Shown: in pieces, positions 10,608 through 22,144 of the stretch
How the letters are laid out: each line of letters opens with the position of its first letter
Position numbering within the stretch: position 1 is the stretch's first letter
NCBI GenBank assembly: GCA_905183005.1
Contig: CAJJDO010000087.1
Coordinates: forward strand, 202,136-266,135
Reading direction: 5' to 3'
Length of the DNA: 64,000 nucleotides
Origin: Paramecium pentaurelia
Taxonomy: Eukaryota > Ciliophora > Oligohymenophorea > Peniculida > Parameciidae
Notes under the pieces: model-generated
What the model was told of the DNA's origin: nothing
What the model saw: only the letters and a program-made list of their open reading frames with translations
The model's database searches: none
Translations under genes and position numbers: made by a program

Positions 10608-10700
10608 TATTTACAAATTATAAGATATAGATTATTCTTATTTCAATTATATATATATATATAAATTCTTATAATTAATATTTATATTAAACAAACCTAA

Positions 10701-11384
10701 TCATTTCTTCATAGCATTTGCCATCCATTCCATTCCTTCACTTAAACCCAAACCTGTTAAAGCACTACATTTAACTCTAATATTTAAATTATTATTATAA
10801 TTTACATTGTCCAATTTCTTGATTTCTCTTCTTCTAATTTTAAGAACTCACAAATTTCTGTTTCACTCAAGGCTCCTTACATATCCTGCAAAATTATAAT
10901 TATAAACAAATTAAAACTTGTTTATTTGCCAAAATTAATAATGGAACATTTTTAAGTTCTTCTTCTTATAATAATGTCATTAATTCTTCTTTTGATGTTT
11001 TGAGTCTACCTTCATCAAAAGAATCAATCACATATATAATACCATTTGTGTTTGGATAATAAGATCTCCAATATAATCTACACGTATATATATTTTCATT
11101 AATACCTAATAGCATTTTGACCTCCCAAATCCCAAACTTAAAACTTTAAATTTTTATAAGTAAGTGTTTCTACATTAAATCCCATAGCTTATTATAATTA
11201 TTATATATTATTTACTTGGTGCTGTTTAGATCACCTCATTCAAATGCAATTTATCTTAAAATATAGATTAATAATGAATACATAAAATAGTTGTTTTTCC
11301 AGAGTTATCTAATCCTAAAATTAGAATACGCATTTCTTTTTATCCTATAAGTGAATTGAATATTTTAGAAAATACAAATCCCAT
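10701..11384 (-). CDS. ARL1: ARL1-type small GTPase
   Basis: 179-aa ARF-family GTPase acting in Golgi/endosomal membrane traffic. Gly2 is available for myristoylation (MGFVFSK). Motifs: P-loop GLDNSGKT (24-31), WDLGGQ switch II (66-71), YWRSYYPNT, NKQD (126-129) and CSAL for the guanine base. The C-terminal helix EGMEWMANAMKK matches ARL1. Five introns: 11255-11281, 11188-11215, 11078-11105, 10886-10917 and 10777-10805 (27, 28, 28, 32 and 29 nt); removing all five is needed to give the conserved protein. Divergent from the next gene, 49 bp between starts. Confidence 0.9.
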
Positions 11385-11433
11385 TATTAATTTAATGAAT
11401 TAACTCAATTTCGATAAATTGCTATATCCAATT

Positions 11434-13794
11434 ATGATGTCCATACGAAGTCTTCGAACATATTTTAAATAAGATGATGAAAATAATCGCATAATCCTAG
11501 TATTGATTCTTAATTGATTAAGGATTGTCAAAATAAGGTGGAAACATTTGTTCTTTCCATTATGCACTTTATACTTGATTTAATAGTTAATGGTTCTAAT
11601 CATACAACTATATCTTTTAATAATAATGTTCCTATACTTTAAAGAGAATTAAAGAACAAACTTGAATGTATTCAAAACTTTGTACAAACAAAAGATGTGA
11701 CGATATTAAAAAAGAACATTTTGAAATTTTATGACTTAAGAGAAGGCTTTAGTGAAACTGAGAGTGAAGATGAAGGAGTTAGTTTGCAAATCAAATTGGT
11801 ATAACCTAGGTCCTCTTATAAGGCAGACGGGTAAGATGAAGGAGTTTAACCCTGAAATACAGTAACTTCGACTTGAATTGGACCAAAAAGAGTCCACCAT
11901 CCAAGCTTTGAAATAGAAACTCTCTTATCGTTAGAATAATATGGAATAAATGGTTCATAATCATCATAAAGAAGTTTCTGTACTCAAAGCATAATTTGCA
12001 CTAAATCCATAACCAGATGATCATTCATCTATTTTCAATATAAAGTATTTTGATTAAACATAAATGCTTGATCCTGAAATGGTAGTTTTAATGAATGAAA
12101 AAATAGATGATATTAAATCTTAATATGAACGTTATGTAAAGTAATTTAAGGATTAATTTCAAAAATAACGATTACAATAAAACTATGAAGAAAATATAAA
12201 GAAACCATAAATAGATGATTTTACATCCAAAGATCTATTGAAAATTGCTCTTTAAAAAGAAACAAATCCTTATATTTTCTTTAAGAATATTTAAGATCTT
12301 AAATCTATTAATTATATTATAAATATTTTAAATAATTAAGAAAATGAATATGGAATTGATTATGATAAAATTAATAATGTATTGAAAACAAAAAATGAAG
12401 ATTTAAAAAGAATAATTGATACTAGAATTATTATGGAAGATTGTCAAGCTTAAATGAGTGCTTAATATCTTGTAGATTTAGAGAAAAAGAAAGAAGAGAT
12501 TTTTGAATTAAATTAAATGATTACTTAATAAGAGATTGAATATAAACACTAATTAAAGTTATATTTGGATTTAATATAAAATAATTATGAAAACACTAAA
12601 TAAAATGAAATGATAATAAATTAATAATAAAAGATTGAGTAGATGAGATCTGAAAATCACAATCTCTCTACTATGTTGATAAATCAAAAATAACATTTTT
12701 AATAATTGAAGTAATAAAATTAATTTCTTATGAACAATTTAAAAAATATATTAAATATTCTATTAAAAAATAAAGGATAAAATAATTTAGGATTAGATAA
12801 ATATGATTTGTTGAAAGAGAAATCTACCCCTATTAAAGATATACTTAATAAATTAAATAATTTAGAAGGATATGATCTCATTACTTTAATTTAAGAAGTA
12901 AAATTACTTCTTTATTAAAGTGAATCGTTAAAAGTTGTAAATTAAATTTCAGAAAGAGGAAAACTTAATAAACAAACGTAAACAGTTCCTATGATTCAAT
13001 AATTTATAGAATAAAAAGATGAAAAAAAATCAAAAGAAAAAAAAGAATCAAAATTAATTATGAAACATTTAGAAAGAATTAGATAAGAAAATATTAAATA
13101 AAGTAAATTAAAGATAGCCTCTACTTAAACTGATAGTAACGATTTAAATTTATTGTAAGATCAAGAAACTATATATAATCAATAAACAAGGCTCATGTCA
13201 TAAAGTCAAAAATGTGGAAATTAACCTTTAAATATGTTATTAAAGTAAGTACAATCTTCATTAGAAGAAAAACATAAAAGGTTTAGAGAATTAACTTCAG
13301 AGCCTTCTTTTGAAAAACATAACTCTATTTTCGATAAATTATATACCTAATAGAAGTTTGAAAATCCTAGATGGCATTAATTAAAGTCTTTAATTGAAAA
13401 ACTAACAGATGATGAATTCCTTGAAGTTATCAATACTTTAGAAATATATTCATATAAATAATAATAATTAACTTAAAATACTACTCTAGAAATACCATAA
13501 TATGATATTAGTAGAATTTAATAAACTATTAATTATAAAAGTATTAATAACAAAAGAAGAGATTCAAGTGTAGATTAAACAAAAAAGTATACTATTATTT
13601 TATTAAGTGTTTTTATTGAATTAGATGAATAGAGAGAATAAGCATCAAAATTATTTGAATAATAGAGGATTGATACTTATCGAAGAAGAATAAAAAGATT
13701 AGTTCCAGTTTAACCTAGTTAGTGTTTATAAGTTGAAGAAAAATTAAGGCCAAAAAGTTAAATTAGAAGTAGTTAGCAAAAGCCTAGTTACTGA
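11434..13794 (+). CDS. Long coiled-coil protein
   Basis: 766 aa, unrecognised. An N-terminal ~115-residue helical region with an acidic patch (ETESEDEG) is followed by long coiled-coil segments (LRLELDQKESTIQALKQKL onwards) that are very rich in Gln, Lys and Asn. A helical domain (WHQLKSLIEKLTDDEFLEVI) near residue 600 and an Arg-rich end follow. A 23-nt intron (11500-11522) is clear. A 37-nt intron (11799-11835) joins two coding frames that otherwise overlap, so two separate genes are the alternative. Architecture suggests a basal-body, axonemal or cortical cytoskeleton protein; no family named. Its stop is only 13 bp from the stop of the opposite-strand gene. Confidence 0.6.
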
Positions 13795-13807
13795 TTTATA
13801 TATGAAA

Positions 13808-14888
13808 TCATTTTTTCTATAAGAATTTAAGTAATTATTAACTTTAATTATTTTACAGACGAGTGTTTGATATCTGTCTCTACAATGCTTATAAACTTTT
13901 ACCAACTTAATCAAAACTTTGACTAGACAATGTTTATTCTTGCTTTTACTTATTAATTATATAATAATACTCTAATTAATGGTGATTCTTTTTTTATTGC
14001 TTTATTATATTTATTTTATTTATCTGTACTTAAAGATTATTGTGATTGTTCATTTAACTTTTCCGATTTCTAAAGACGATGTCTTTTTTCACCTTTTGAA
14101 TCTTTTGGTCTTTCTGTTTCTGTCAATTTAGGCTCTAGATTTCTTTATAAATACATAACATTACTAAGTTTCATCATTTGTTTTTTAATACCCACCTTCT
14201 TATTTTAAAGAAACTTGTTTCCTACCTTTAGAAAGAGAACGATCTTTTTCAGTATTGCATATTTTTAACAAAGCTTTAAAATTAGCTTCATTATTTGAGT
14301 TTTATAAACTTTTTTAGGATTTGTTGGAGACTAATTTACTCAACCTTTCAAAGGCAGATGGAGTCTTTTTATGAAGAATTTCTTTAGGTGAACTATCAAA
14401 TAATTTTTTATGTTAATCCTATATATAATATTAATCTCCTTACTTTAATGACTTATTCTTAAGATTTTATTTTTTCTTATTATTATTATATAATAATATC
14501 TTTTTCAATAGTGATTTCATCTATTTTTTATATTAAAGCATCAATTTATAATTTCTATTATTGTTCTACCCTAATGTGAATTCTAATGGATGCTTCAAGT
14601 TTTTAGATTACTGTCTCATAATCATTGTTTAGATGTTCTTCTAATTATTCTTCAAATACATTTTTTACTCTTATGCATATTAATTACAAGGTTACCTATT
14701 TAAATAAGCAATGATTTAAAGAATATTGTCATATTATTACTTTTCTGATTATTCACTAATTTCCTTTAAGCTAATTTTATTGATTTATTCATATGTATCA
14801 ATGATTTCCTACTTCAAAGAAGATATATTACATTATCTATTACTTCTGCAATATCCAACAATAATTACTTTATAGTATAACTTTGCAT
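13808..14888 (-). CDS. Coiled-coil protein, tandem paralogue A
   Basis: 320 aa, unrecognised. The core EEHLNNDYETVIQKLEAS with the following coiled coil and the block TPSAFERLSKLVSNKSQ are shared with the adjacent upstream gene (NEHIKNDYETLIQNLEAS; TPSAYEKINKLMSNKSQ), so the two are tandem duplicates. The rest is basic and Ser/Gln-rich. Introns: 14812-14831 (20 nt; a 32-nt version to 14843 is equally in frame), 14670-14695 (26), 14419-14443 (25), 14135-14159 (25) and 13949-13970 (22). The paralogue has none of them, so intron gain or loss followed duplication. Starts 21 bp after the stop of its neighbour. Confidence 0.65.
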
Positions 14889-14909
14889 ATATATATATAT
14901 ATTAATTAA

Positions 14910-15704
14910 TCAAAATTGCAAACCAGATCTAGTTAAGTGAATATTACTATACTAAGGGATCGACCCTTTTAATTATAATATTATCTTTTTAGTCTTTCTC
15001 TGATCAACACTTATTTATTCATCTCTTTGTGTTTGTGAGCATGAATAATCTTATTTTATAATAGATTATTAAAGTCTGCTTTTTTAGAAGCAAATTTATC
15101 GCTTCTTGTTATCTTATTGTAATATTTTAGTATCAATTGATTTTCTCAAAGGATAAGAAGTTTTTCTTTAAGAAAGTGACCGCTCATCTTAATTTAGGAA
15201 ACCAATTGTACTAAGTAAATTTTATTAAGACTTGTTAGACATTAATTTATTAATCTTTTCATAAGCTGATGGTGTTTTCTTCTATGTATTTAAATCTAAT
15301 TGAGAAAAATGATTAAGAAAATTATTTTATAAATTTCCTACACTTTCAGTATGTTTATCTTATAATTGCAATTACAATTTATGTATTTTTTCTTCAAATT
15401 ATTTCACTTAGATTTCTTTGTCTTTTATTAGTTCCTCTACTTTGCTATTTAATATTTCAATCTGAAGATTCAGTTAATATTATGTTCTAATATGTTTTCT
15501 AACAGAGGCTTCTAAATTTTAGATTAAAGTTTCATAATCATTCTTTATATGCTCATTTAATTATGATTGCAATTATTAACGCATCTAATCAATTGATTTA
15601 AAGAGCTATATTATATTGAATGATAATGATGCATCATCTTAATTAATTATTTACGACTAATCTATATCATTATCGATTATGCTCTCTAATTTATGTTTAT
15701 TCAT
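14910..15704 (-). CDS. Coiled-coil protein, tandem paralogue B
   Basis: 264-aa single-exon protein, unrecognised. Residues ~45-130 form a coiled coil containing NEHIKNDYETLIQNLEAS, then a TPSAYEKINKLMSNKSQ block near residue 150, and a basic Ser/Gln-rich tail. Both blocks recur in the same order in the downstream gene. ATG 15704 lies after upstream stops. Probably a cytoskeletal or basal-body-associated family, by architecture only. Confidence 0.65.
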
Positions 15705-16166
15705 ACATTGTCCATCTCCTAAATCAAATCAAAATACAATTATGCTATAAGTGAAGGTTTCTTATTCCTTTTATTCATTAATAATTTGTTAATTTTATAC
15801 TTAAATTAAAGTTCTATATATTTATTTGTTATATTACTTTAAGTTATCATAATATAGATTGTATCCCAACAATTATATTCTAATTTCACAATAAATAATA
15901 CAATATATATAAATAATAATAGATTTAGTACTTTTGATTAAAAACAAGTAGCAATTGATCTAATCAGATTCAAAATATTTTGATTACGCTATTCTTTAAC
16001 AAAAAACTTTAAATTTATTTCAATTTAAATTTCCAAAATATTTTTATATAACAGAAAAATTAAAGAATGAAACTTATGTGTTATTAATTATTATTCTAAT
16101 TTTCTAGAACATAGTATAGAAAAGACACGGCATACATATATGGTTTTATATATGAATATATTATTT
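15705..16166. other. AT-rich intergenic, nothing recognised
   Basis: Very AT-rich between two genes on the minus strand. No coding-like frame, tRNA or repeat noted. It presumably contains the promoter of the gene starting at 15704. Confidence 0.6.
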
Positions 16167-16467
16167 TCATCCACTTTTAAAGAGGAGAATGGCAACTTAT
16201 CCCATATAGAAATAAATGAAATGTTTTGTCTCATGTGTTACATATGAACCAAAGTTTCTACCAACAATACAATGCCAAGTTGGATTATATTTTTTGTCAA
16301 ACTCTTTTTTGATAAAAGCCTAAGATTAAATAATTTGTATATACAGCAATATCTTTTTCGATGTTGAATTTTTCCAATGCTTAATTTGCACAATCAATTG
16401 CATCTTATTACATTTCCTCTGACATATCTGCATTTTTAACAACTGCTTTTCTATCAGCTTAAGCCAT
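16167..16467 (-). CDS. DYNLL1: Dynein light chain LC8
   Basis: 91-aa LC8-type light chain, a homodimeric hub in axonemal and cytoplasmic dynein and many other complexes. The family's hallmark blocks are all present: VVKNADMSEEMQQDAIDCA, the ALEKFNIEKDIA helix, IKKEFDKKYNPTWHCIVGRN, FGSYVTHETKHFIYFY and GQVAILLFKSG to the end. Length is normal for LC8. One 25-nt intron (16320-16344) removes an in-frame stop. Confidence 0.97.
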
Positions 16468-17127
16468 TTATTTTTCTTATTATTTAAATTTATTAATAAT
16501 AATTTTCAATTTCCTTTTCCAATTTATATGAAACTTAATATAAATGTAGCATTTTCTTTTTTATTATTATTTCCTGAACATAAGAATTTACTTCTATATG
16601 TATTCAATTAATAATTCATATAATTTTATAAATTGAACTAAGGTTTCATTTTATTATTATTTGAAATTCTCAAATTAGAAAATAGTAATTTTTTCATTAA
16701 ATTCCAAATTGATTATGATTAAAAAACTTGTCAAATTTTAGGAATGTTAAATACAACATTTATCTCATATTATATTTAATATCTTATAGTTATAAAACAA
16801 CAGATATAATTATTACGGAGACAAATAATAATATGAAATTTAAATATAATTTATTTTTTTATTATTCCTTAAATTAAATCCTTAAATAATACAGAAGATT
16901 ATAGAAGAATAATCCAATTTTTTTTAAAGATTATTATTTTATAAATTATAGCTCTATTTTGAAAACAATCAATAATTTATTTGAAGATATTAAAATTTTG
17001 TGTCTAAAAGACCCCATCATAACAAAAAATAGCTAAATAGTCTATAATATTATATTTTATTTTATTTATTTTACTTAATATTATAGATAAGAAACTAAAT
17101 TTTAATCATGTTAATAATAAAAATTAA
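16468..17127. other. AT-rich intergenic, nothing recognised
   Basis: 660 bp of low-complexity AT-rich sequence between LC8 and the next minus-strand gene. No convincing frame, RNA gene or long repeat was found. Confidence 0.55.
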
Positions 17128-17987
17128 TCAATATGGTCTTGGTACATTAATTTATTCTTAATATCTTTTTGTTTTAGGTTTAAGTTCTGAAGCTTTGAAT
17201 TCAACTATGCTACTTGCTTCACTTATTGGCATTAATTATTATTATTGGATTATAGATTTGCTTAGATTAATGATGTAAGAATGAGTCATCTATTTTTCTT
17301 CTGGTATCTCTCTTGATTTAATATACTATTCATTTGAAATGTTAATTGAAAATAAAGAACAATCTTTAAATTGATCGAAACTTATGTTACATTTCTTTCC
17401 AAAGATAGCAAAAGTGAGTAAATCAAAATCAAAGCCGTCAAATTACACTTTATTGTTTTTCATATAACTCATAAGACTAGTACAATTGATAATATCATTA
17501 TTGTCGCTCAGATTTTAAAAGATCTATAAATAAATATCTAAGAGATTACTTTAAATAGATTGAAATCGTCATTGTTAATTATTTATAATTTGCTATCCTT
17601 AATTTACTTAATCACTCTTATTTACTAGATGAGTAATTTTAGAAGCTGAACTTAAAGATCATTGTTTGTATGATCAATTATAGTGTTTGATTTATGAAGT
17701 ACAAGTTTCGTTAAGTAATTCTAACCTTTTTAAAAATTAAAAATTACATGAAATTGTTATTTGCTAATAGTAAATCTATCTTTATCACCAATGAACCATA
17801 TAAATTCAATAATATCCTTATAATTAATAGGTTGGAGATTCTAAACAAAAAAGTTTAACAAATTATTTTTAGTAATAGTATCTTCGCTGTTAGACAGTAA
17901 CTCAAAAGATCGAAATATATTGTCAATATTATTAGAATATAAAGTTTATTTGATAGTTTATAGTTTCTGTTCATAATAGGAGATCAT
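17128..17987 (-). CDS. Hypothetical helical protein, possible EF-hand fold
   Basis: 277 aa, unrecognised. The N-terminus (YYEQKLQTIKQTLYSNNIDNI) and spaced helix-loop-helix units with DKDRFTISKQQFHVIF and KKCNISFDQF recall calmodulin-like pairs. The loops lack the full Asp/Asn calcium-ligand pattern, so calcium binding is doubtful. The tail is Lys/Pro-rich and ends VPRPY. One 26-nt intron (17524-17549) restores frame after a TGA. ATG 17987 is 53 bp downstream of the neighbouring stop on the same strand. Confidence 0.55.
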
Positions 17988-18040
17988 TTTCAGATAAAAT
18001 GCAATTTATTAATCCATTATTAATTTAAATATATAAAAAT

Positions 18041-18995
18041 TCATATGATCAATTCTTATTATTTTTATTATGAATGTTCTGTATCATTAGATTTTATATC
18101 AGAAATACACTTATCACTGGTTAGAGATTGTTCTAGTTTATCAAACTTGTTTAATCTCAATTTTAAGTTTAAGATTTTATCACTTAATTTTAATTACTCT
18201 TCTTTTGTGTCTTATATCTTTTTTATTAATTCTTATTTCTCCAAAATACAAGTTCTTGTTATTTCTTATATTTAGAATGTCAACTATTCTATCTTTTTTG
18301 TATATTCATCAATTAACAAGGTTTTTTCTTATAAAATTTCATCCGGAGTCTTTTAAATGATGGCCACAGCACTTGGTTTCAACTTATTTCTTTATGCTTT
18401 GGGCATCTCATTAAAATCAAGGTTTGGCTATTTTTACCTAATCTTTTACTCAGTCTTTTTATAATATTCTTCAAAAAGTTATATTTTTTTCTTTAGTTAT
18501 TATTTTTATGCATTCAACTTTAAGCTCAATCCTTATTAAACTTCTAATTCAAAATATTAAACTTTATTCATATTATGTAGCTGTATAGTTTCCTATTTTA
18601 ATTGTTATTTCTTTTCTTGCAATTCTTTTATTTAATTATCATTTAAATTTTCTTTTTTACCTTGACGTACTAATTGAAGACAGTACTCCTTAATAAGATC
18701 TTCTACATAATCATTCATTTGATCTCCTTCCTTTTTATAAAGTTCAATTTTTTTCTCAACCTAAGAATATTCATTTATTTTTTCTTATAAATAGTCCTAT
18801 AGCATTTTAATTTACTGTACTAAATGTATCAATTAATAATACATCTTTTCTGCCTAATGGTTATAAAACTTATTTATTATTTTTATCTGAAATAATAGAT
18901 TCCAAAGATTTCAACTTAGCTGTATTAAATCTTTAATAATCTATTCTACTTGAACCCAATCCAGTTGTTTTATTTGCTTATTTATCACTAGTCAT
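18041..18995 (-). CDS. Coiled-coil protein
   Basis: 311 aa, unrecognised. After a short Ser/Gly-rich N-terminus the protein is almost continuous coiled coil (YLQEKINEYSQVEKKIELY onwards), interrupted near residue 190 by a Pro-containing linker. It is rich in Gln, Lys, Glu and Leu, with no membrane segment. A 19-nt intron (18797-18815), among the shortest here, is needed to connect the N-terminus to the coiled coil. Likely cytoskeletal or ciliary by architecture only. Confidence 0.65.
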
Positions 18996-19099
18996 AGATT
19001 TTAATTACATTGCTTTTTTAATTTAATTTATAAATAAAAATTTACTATTTTGTATAATATTTAATGTTTATAGTTTATGTATATAATTAATTAGTAATA

Positions 19100-22094
19100 T
19101 CATTATTTTAGTTACATCTTTAGCATTCTATTTTCCTCTTTAATCATATTGCAACTAGCTTATTCAATATTTAGTAATTATAGATTGGTTCTTAGTTAAT
19201 ATTAACGGAATTCAAATTCTTATTCACATTACTATAATAAATTATTTTAATATTTTACATTCAAATATTAAAAATATTATTTTACTTTTTCACTTGTAGA
19301 TCCTTCATTTAAAGTTTAAGAGTTGCAAAATCTTTTTACATTGATACTTTTAAAAAATTCATCCAATAATTCCATTTCCTTTAAAAGCGATTAATAATCC
19401 TTTTCTTTCTTTTCTAATTACTCTTTAATTTAATTAGTAATATTAATATCCTTTCTCATTTTATTGAAATCAACTGAATAAATTAGTTTTTCTTCATATT
19501 TTTTTTACATGATTTCTTTTTCATCTAATAATTATTTATAACATTTTTATAGTGCTGACAAATCAGCATTCAACTTTTAGTTTGCTTTTTATAAAAATAA
19601 TACATTGTCAGATAATTTCTTTTATTTAATTTCATCTAACTCATTCTAAATATTCATTTACATTTATTAAATAGTCTATTGTAATTCATTTTTTGTATTG
19701 GACAATTCTATTTTAGCAGTACGAAGTCTTATGATAAATAGATAAAAATTACTTATCAATTTCTTCTAAGGCTTTTGCTCTTTAGGTTTATTCTAATTTC
19801 AGTTCTGATTTTAATTTAATAATTTCATTTTCTTTCATTATTAGCTTTTAATTAATAATATCAAAACTATCTAAGAATTTACCTAATTTTTCTTTCTAAT
19901 ACATAAATTCATCTTTTAATTACATATATTTTTAGACTGCCTCTTTATTCACTTTGTTTTTTTCTAATTCTAACTTCAATACATCATTTTCTTTAGAAAT
20001 ATTATCTAAAAATCTTTAGGTTTCATTATATAAATTAATATAATTTTCTTTTTCTTTATTTAATTACATGGTCATTTAAATTTCATTATTTAGTAAATTT
20101 TAAATATTTTCAAACTTTTGTTTAACTGCAACTTATATAGATTAATTAGTAGGAATAGTCTATTCAAGTTCCATTTATTAGTTAAGTTCTTATAGAAAAT
20201 CAAGTTGCCTTATTTCTAAATTATGATAATTTTCTTTTTCTTTTTTGAGTACTTTCAAACTTTTTAAAAATTTCTTAGATTTAACATTACTTAATTTTCT
20301 ATATTTGATTAACTCTTTTACCTATTCTTAAATTAAATTTTCCTTATCTTTAGATTGTTCTTATAAGGAATTGAAATTTGATTAGAGATTTTCTAATTCG
20401 ACTTTGATTTATTCTATTTCCTATTGTAATCTTGATATTTCATCACTTTAAAACTCAATAGTTTATGCATCTGTATCCATTTAATCTTTATATAGTTATA
20501 ATTAATCATTTAATTCTGCAATTTTATTTTCTAGTTCTTAAACTTATTGTGATTTATCTTCTTAAAATGTATCTAATTGATTTTCATACTTTTCTATAAT
20601 TGATTATTAATTTTCCATTTCAGCTATCAATAATTCTTTGTCTTTTTGTACTTCTTATAATGTTTATTCTAACTAAGTAATAATTAATTATTGTTCATTT
20701 CTTCTATGTTTTAAGATTGTATCCTCTTAAGATAATTCTAGTATTCTTTAATTTAAGATCTCATTTTTATGTCTTAATTCTCTTTATATTTCAATAGCTT
20801 ATTATAATAAAAGATCTCTATTTGAATGATCAATTTTAATTGATTCATTATTCTATTCATTATGCTCTTCCAATTCTACTATTCTTGATTCATAATATTC
20901 TTTCATTTATTTTAATTCTTTACTCAACTATTCCTAAAATAATTCACTTTCATTAAGTTAACTATTAAGACTAGATATTTATGAAATCAATTCTACTTCC
21001 TTTTATTTTTTAGGAAATATTTCAGAATTTGAATTTTATTATTAAAGTTCATTTTTTAATCTCTTAATTTCTGCTTTCAAACTTTCTAAATTTCCTCCTA
21101 CTTCTTCATTAACAATTGCTTAATTTCTAATATTTTTTGCTCTAGATGCAAATTTTAATGTTCCTAAAGTTTCTTAAAATGATGAACTTGCTTCAGAAAT
21201 AGTAGCAATCATAACTGTTTTAGAATTCCCTCCCAAACTTTCTCTTAATAAAAAAGTTAATTTGCTATCTCTATATGGAATAAATCTTTTTGGATTTTCA
21301 GCTAGAGAATTAATAACTAATCCTAAAACTGTTAATGACTTATTAATATTAGCTGCTTCCTTAAGTCTTTCACCAGTGGCAGCAGTTAATTTTTATCTTT
21401 CACTACCTGCTAAATCAACAAAATTTAATTTGCTTCTTCTTGTATACATTCCTTTAGTTCTTTGTTCAAATTAAATTGTAAAAACTGAATGACTTCTTGA
21501 ACTCTCAAGATTCATTTAAGTAGCTGAAACATGTCTATTATTAATTCCTCTTTATAATAAAGAAAGAACATCATTATATGAACTTACTGCAATTTCAGTT
21601 AGATTCTCAACATATACTCTTTTTGAATCTTCTCTTATAGTAAGTGTTTATGGTTTAGCATCATTTAATAGATCTATTAATTATTCATTATAAATTTCTA
21701 AATAAGTGCATTTAATAGAACAAGTATTTTCTTTTGGTAAATCAAGGAATAATTTTTAAATTAATCTAGGTTGTAATCCTAAATGAATTTCATCATTTTT
21801 TAAGTCATCTAATCCTTTTCCTTACATTGTGTATGTTTTCCCTGCTCCAGTTTAACCATAAGCAAAGATACAACAATTTAATCCATTCAAAAATGATTCA
21901 AGAGTAGACATTCCAATTTTATCAAATACTTACTCTTATGTTGAGTTGATTCCCAATACATGATCATAATTGTATTCCTTCTTATTATCTAAAATAATAG
22001 AATTATTTGTTGTAGTCACACAAGAATTGGCTCCCAAATGTGTTTCTCTATAGTTAAGCGGTCTAACTCTGACCAACACTCTTATATTTTCCAT
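19100..22094 (-). CDS. Kinesin-12 (KIF15-like) motor
   Basis: 989-aa plus-end kinesin with an N-terminal motor domain (residues ~1-340): P-loop GQTGAGKT (80-87), switch I NLESSRSHS, switch II DLAGSERQ, YRDSKLTFLLRESLGGN, and a neck VNEEVGGNLESLKAEIKRLKNEL. That neck, together with RSKLNFVDLAGSERQK, resembles KIF15/kinesin-12 more than other classes. The remaining ~640 residues are long coiled coil for dimerisation. One 25-nt intron (19728-19752) lies late in the tail. Kinesin-12s act on spindle or other microtubule arrays. Assignment to the class is by motif resemblance, not a tree. Confidence 0.88.
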
Positions 22095-22144
22095 TGAAAA
22101 TAAATACAATTTAAATTATTTTAACGAATTAATTTAAAAAAATT

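Noticed and set aside
14641..14668. 28-nt intron in the tandem paralogue
   Set aside because: It leaves the wrong frame; the 26-nt intron at 14670-14695 restores alignment with the neighbouring paralogue.
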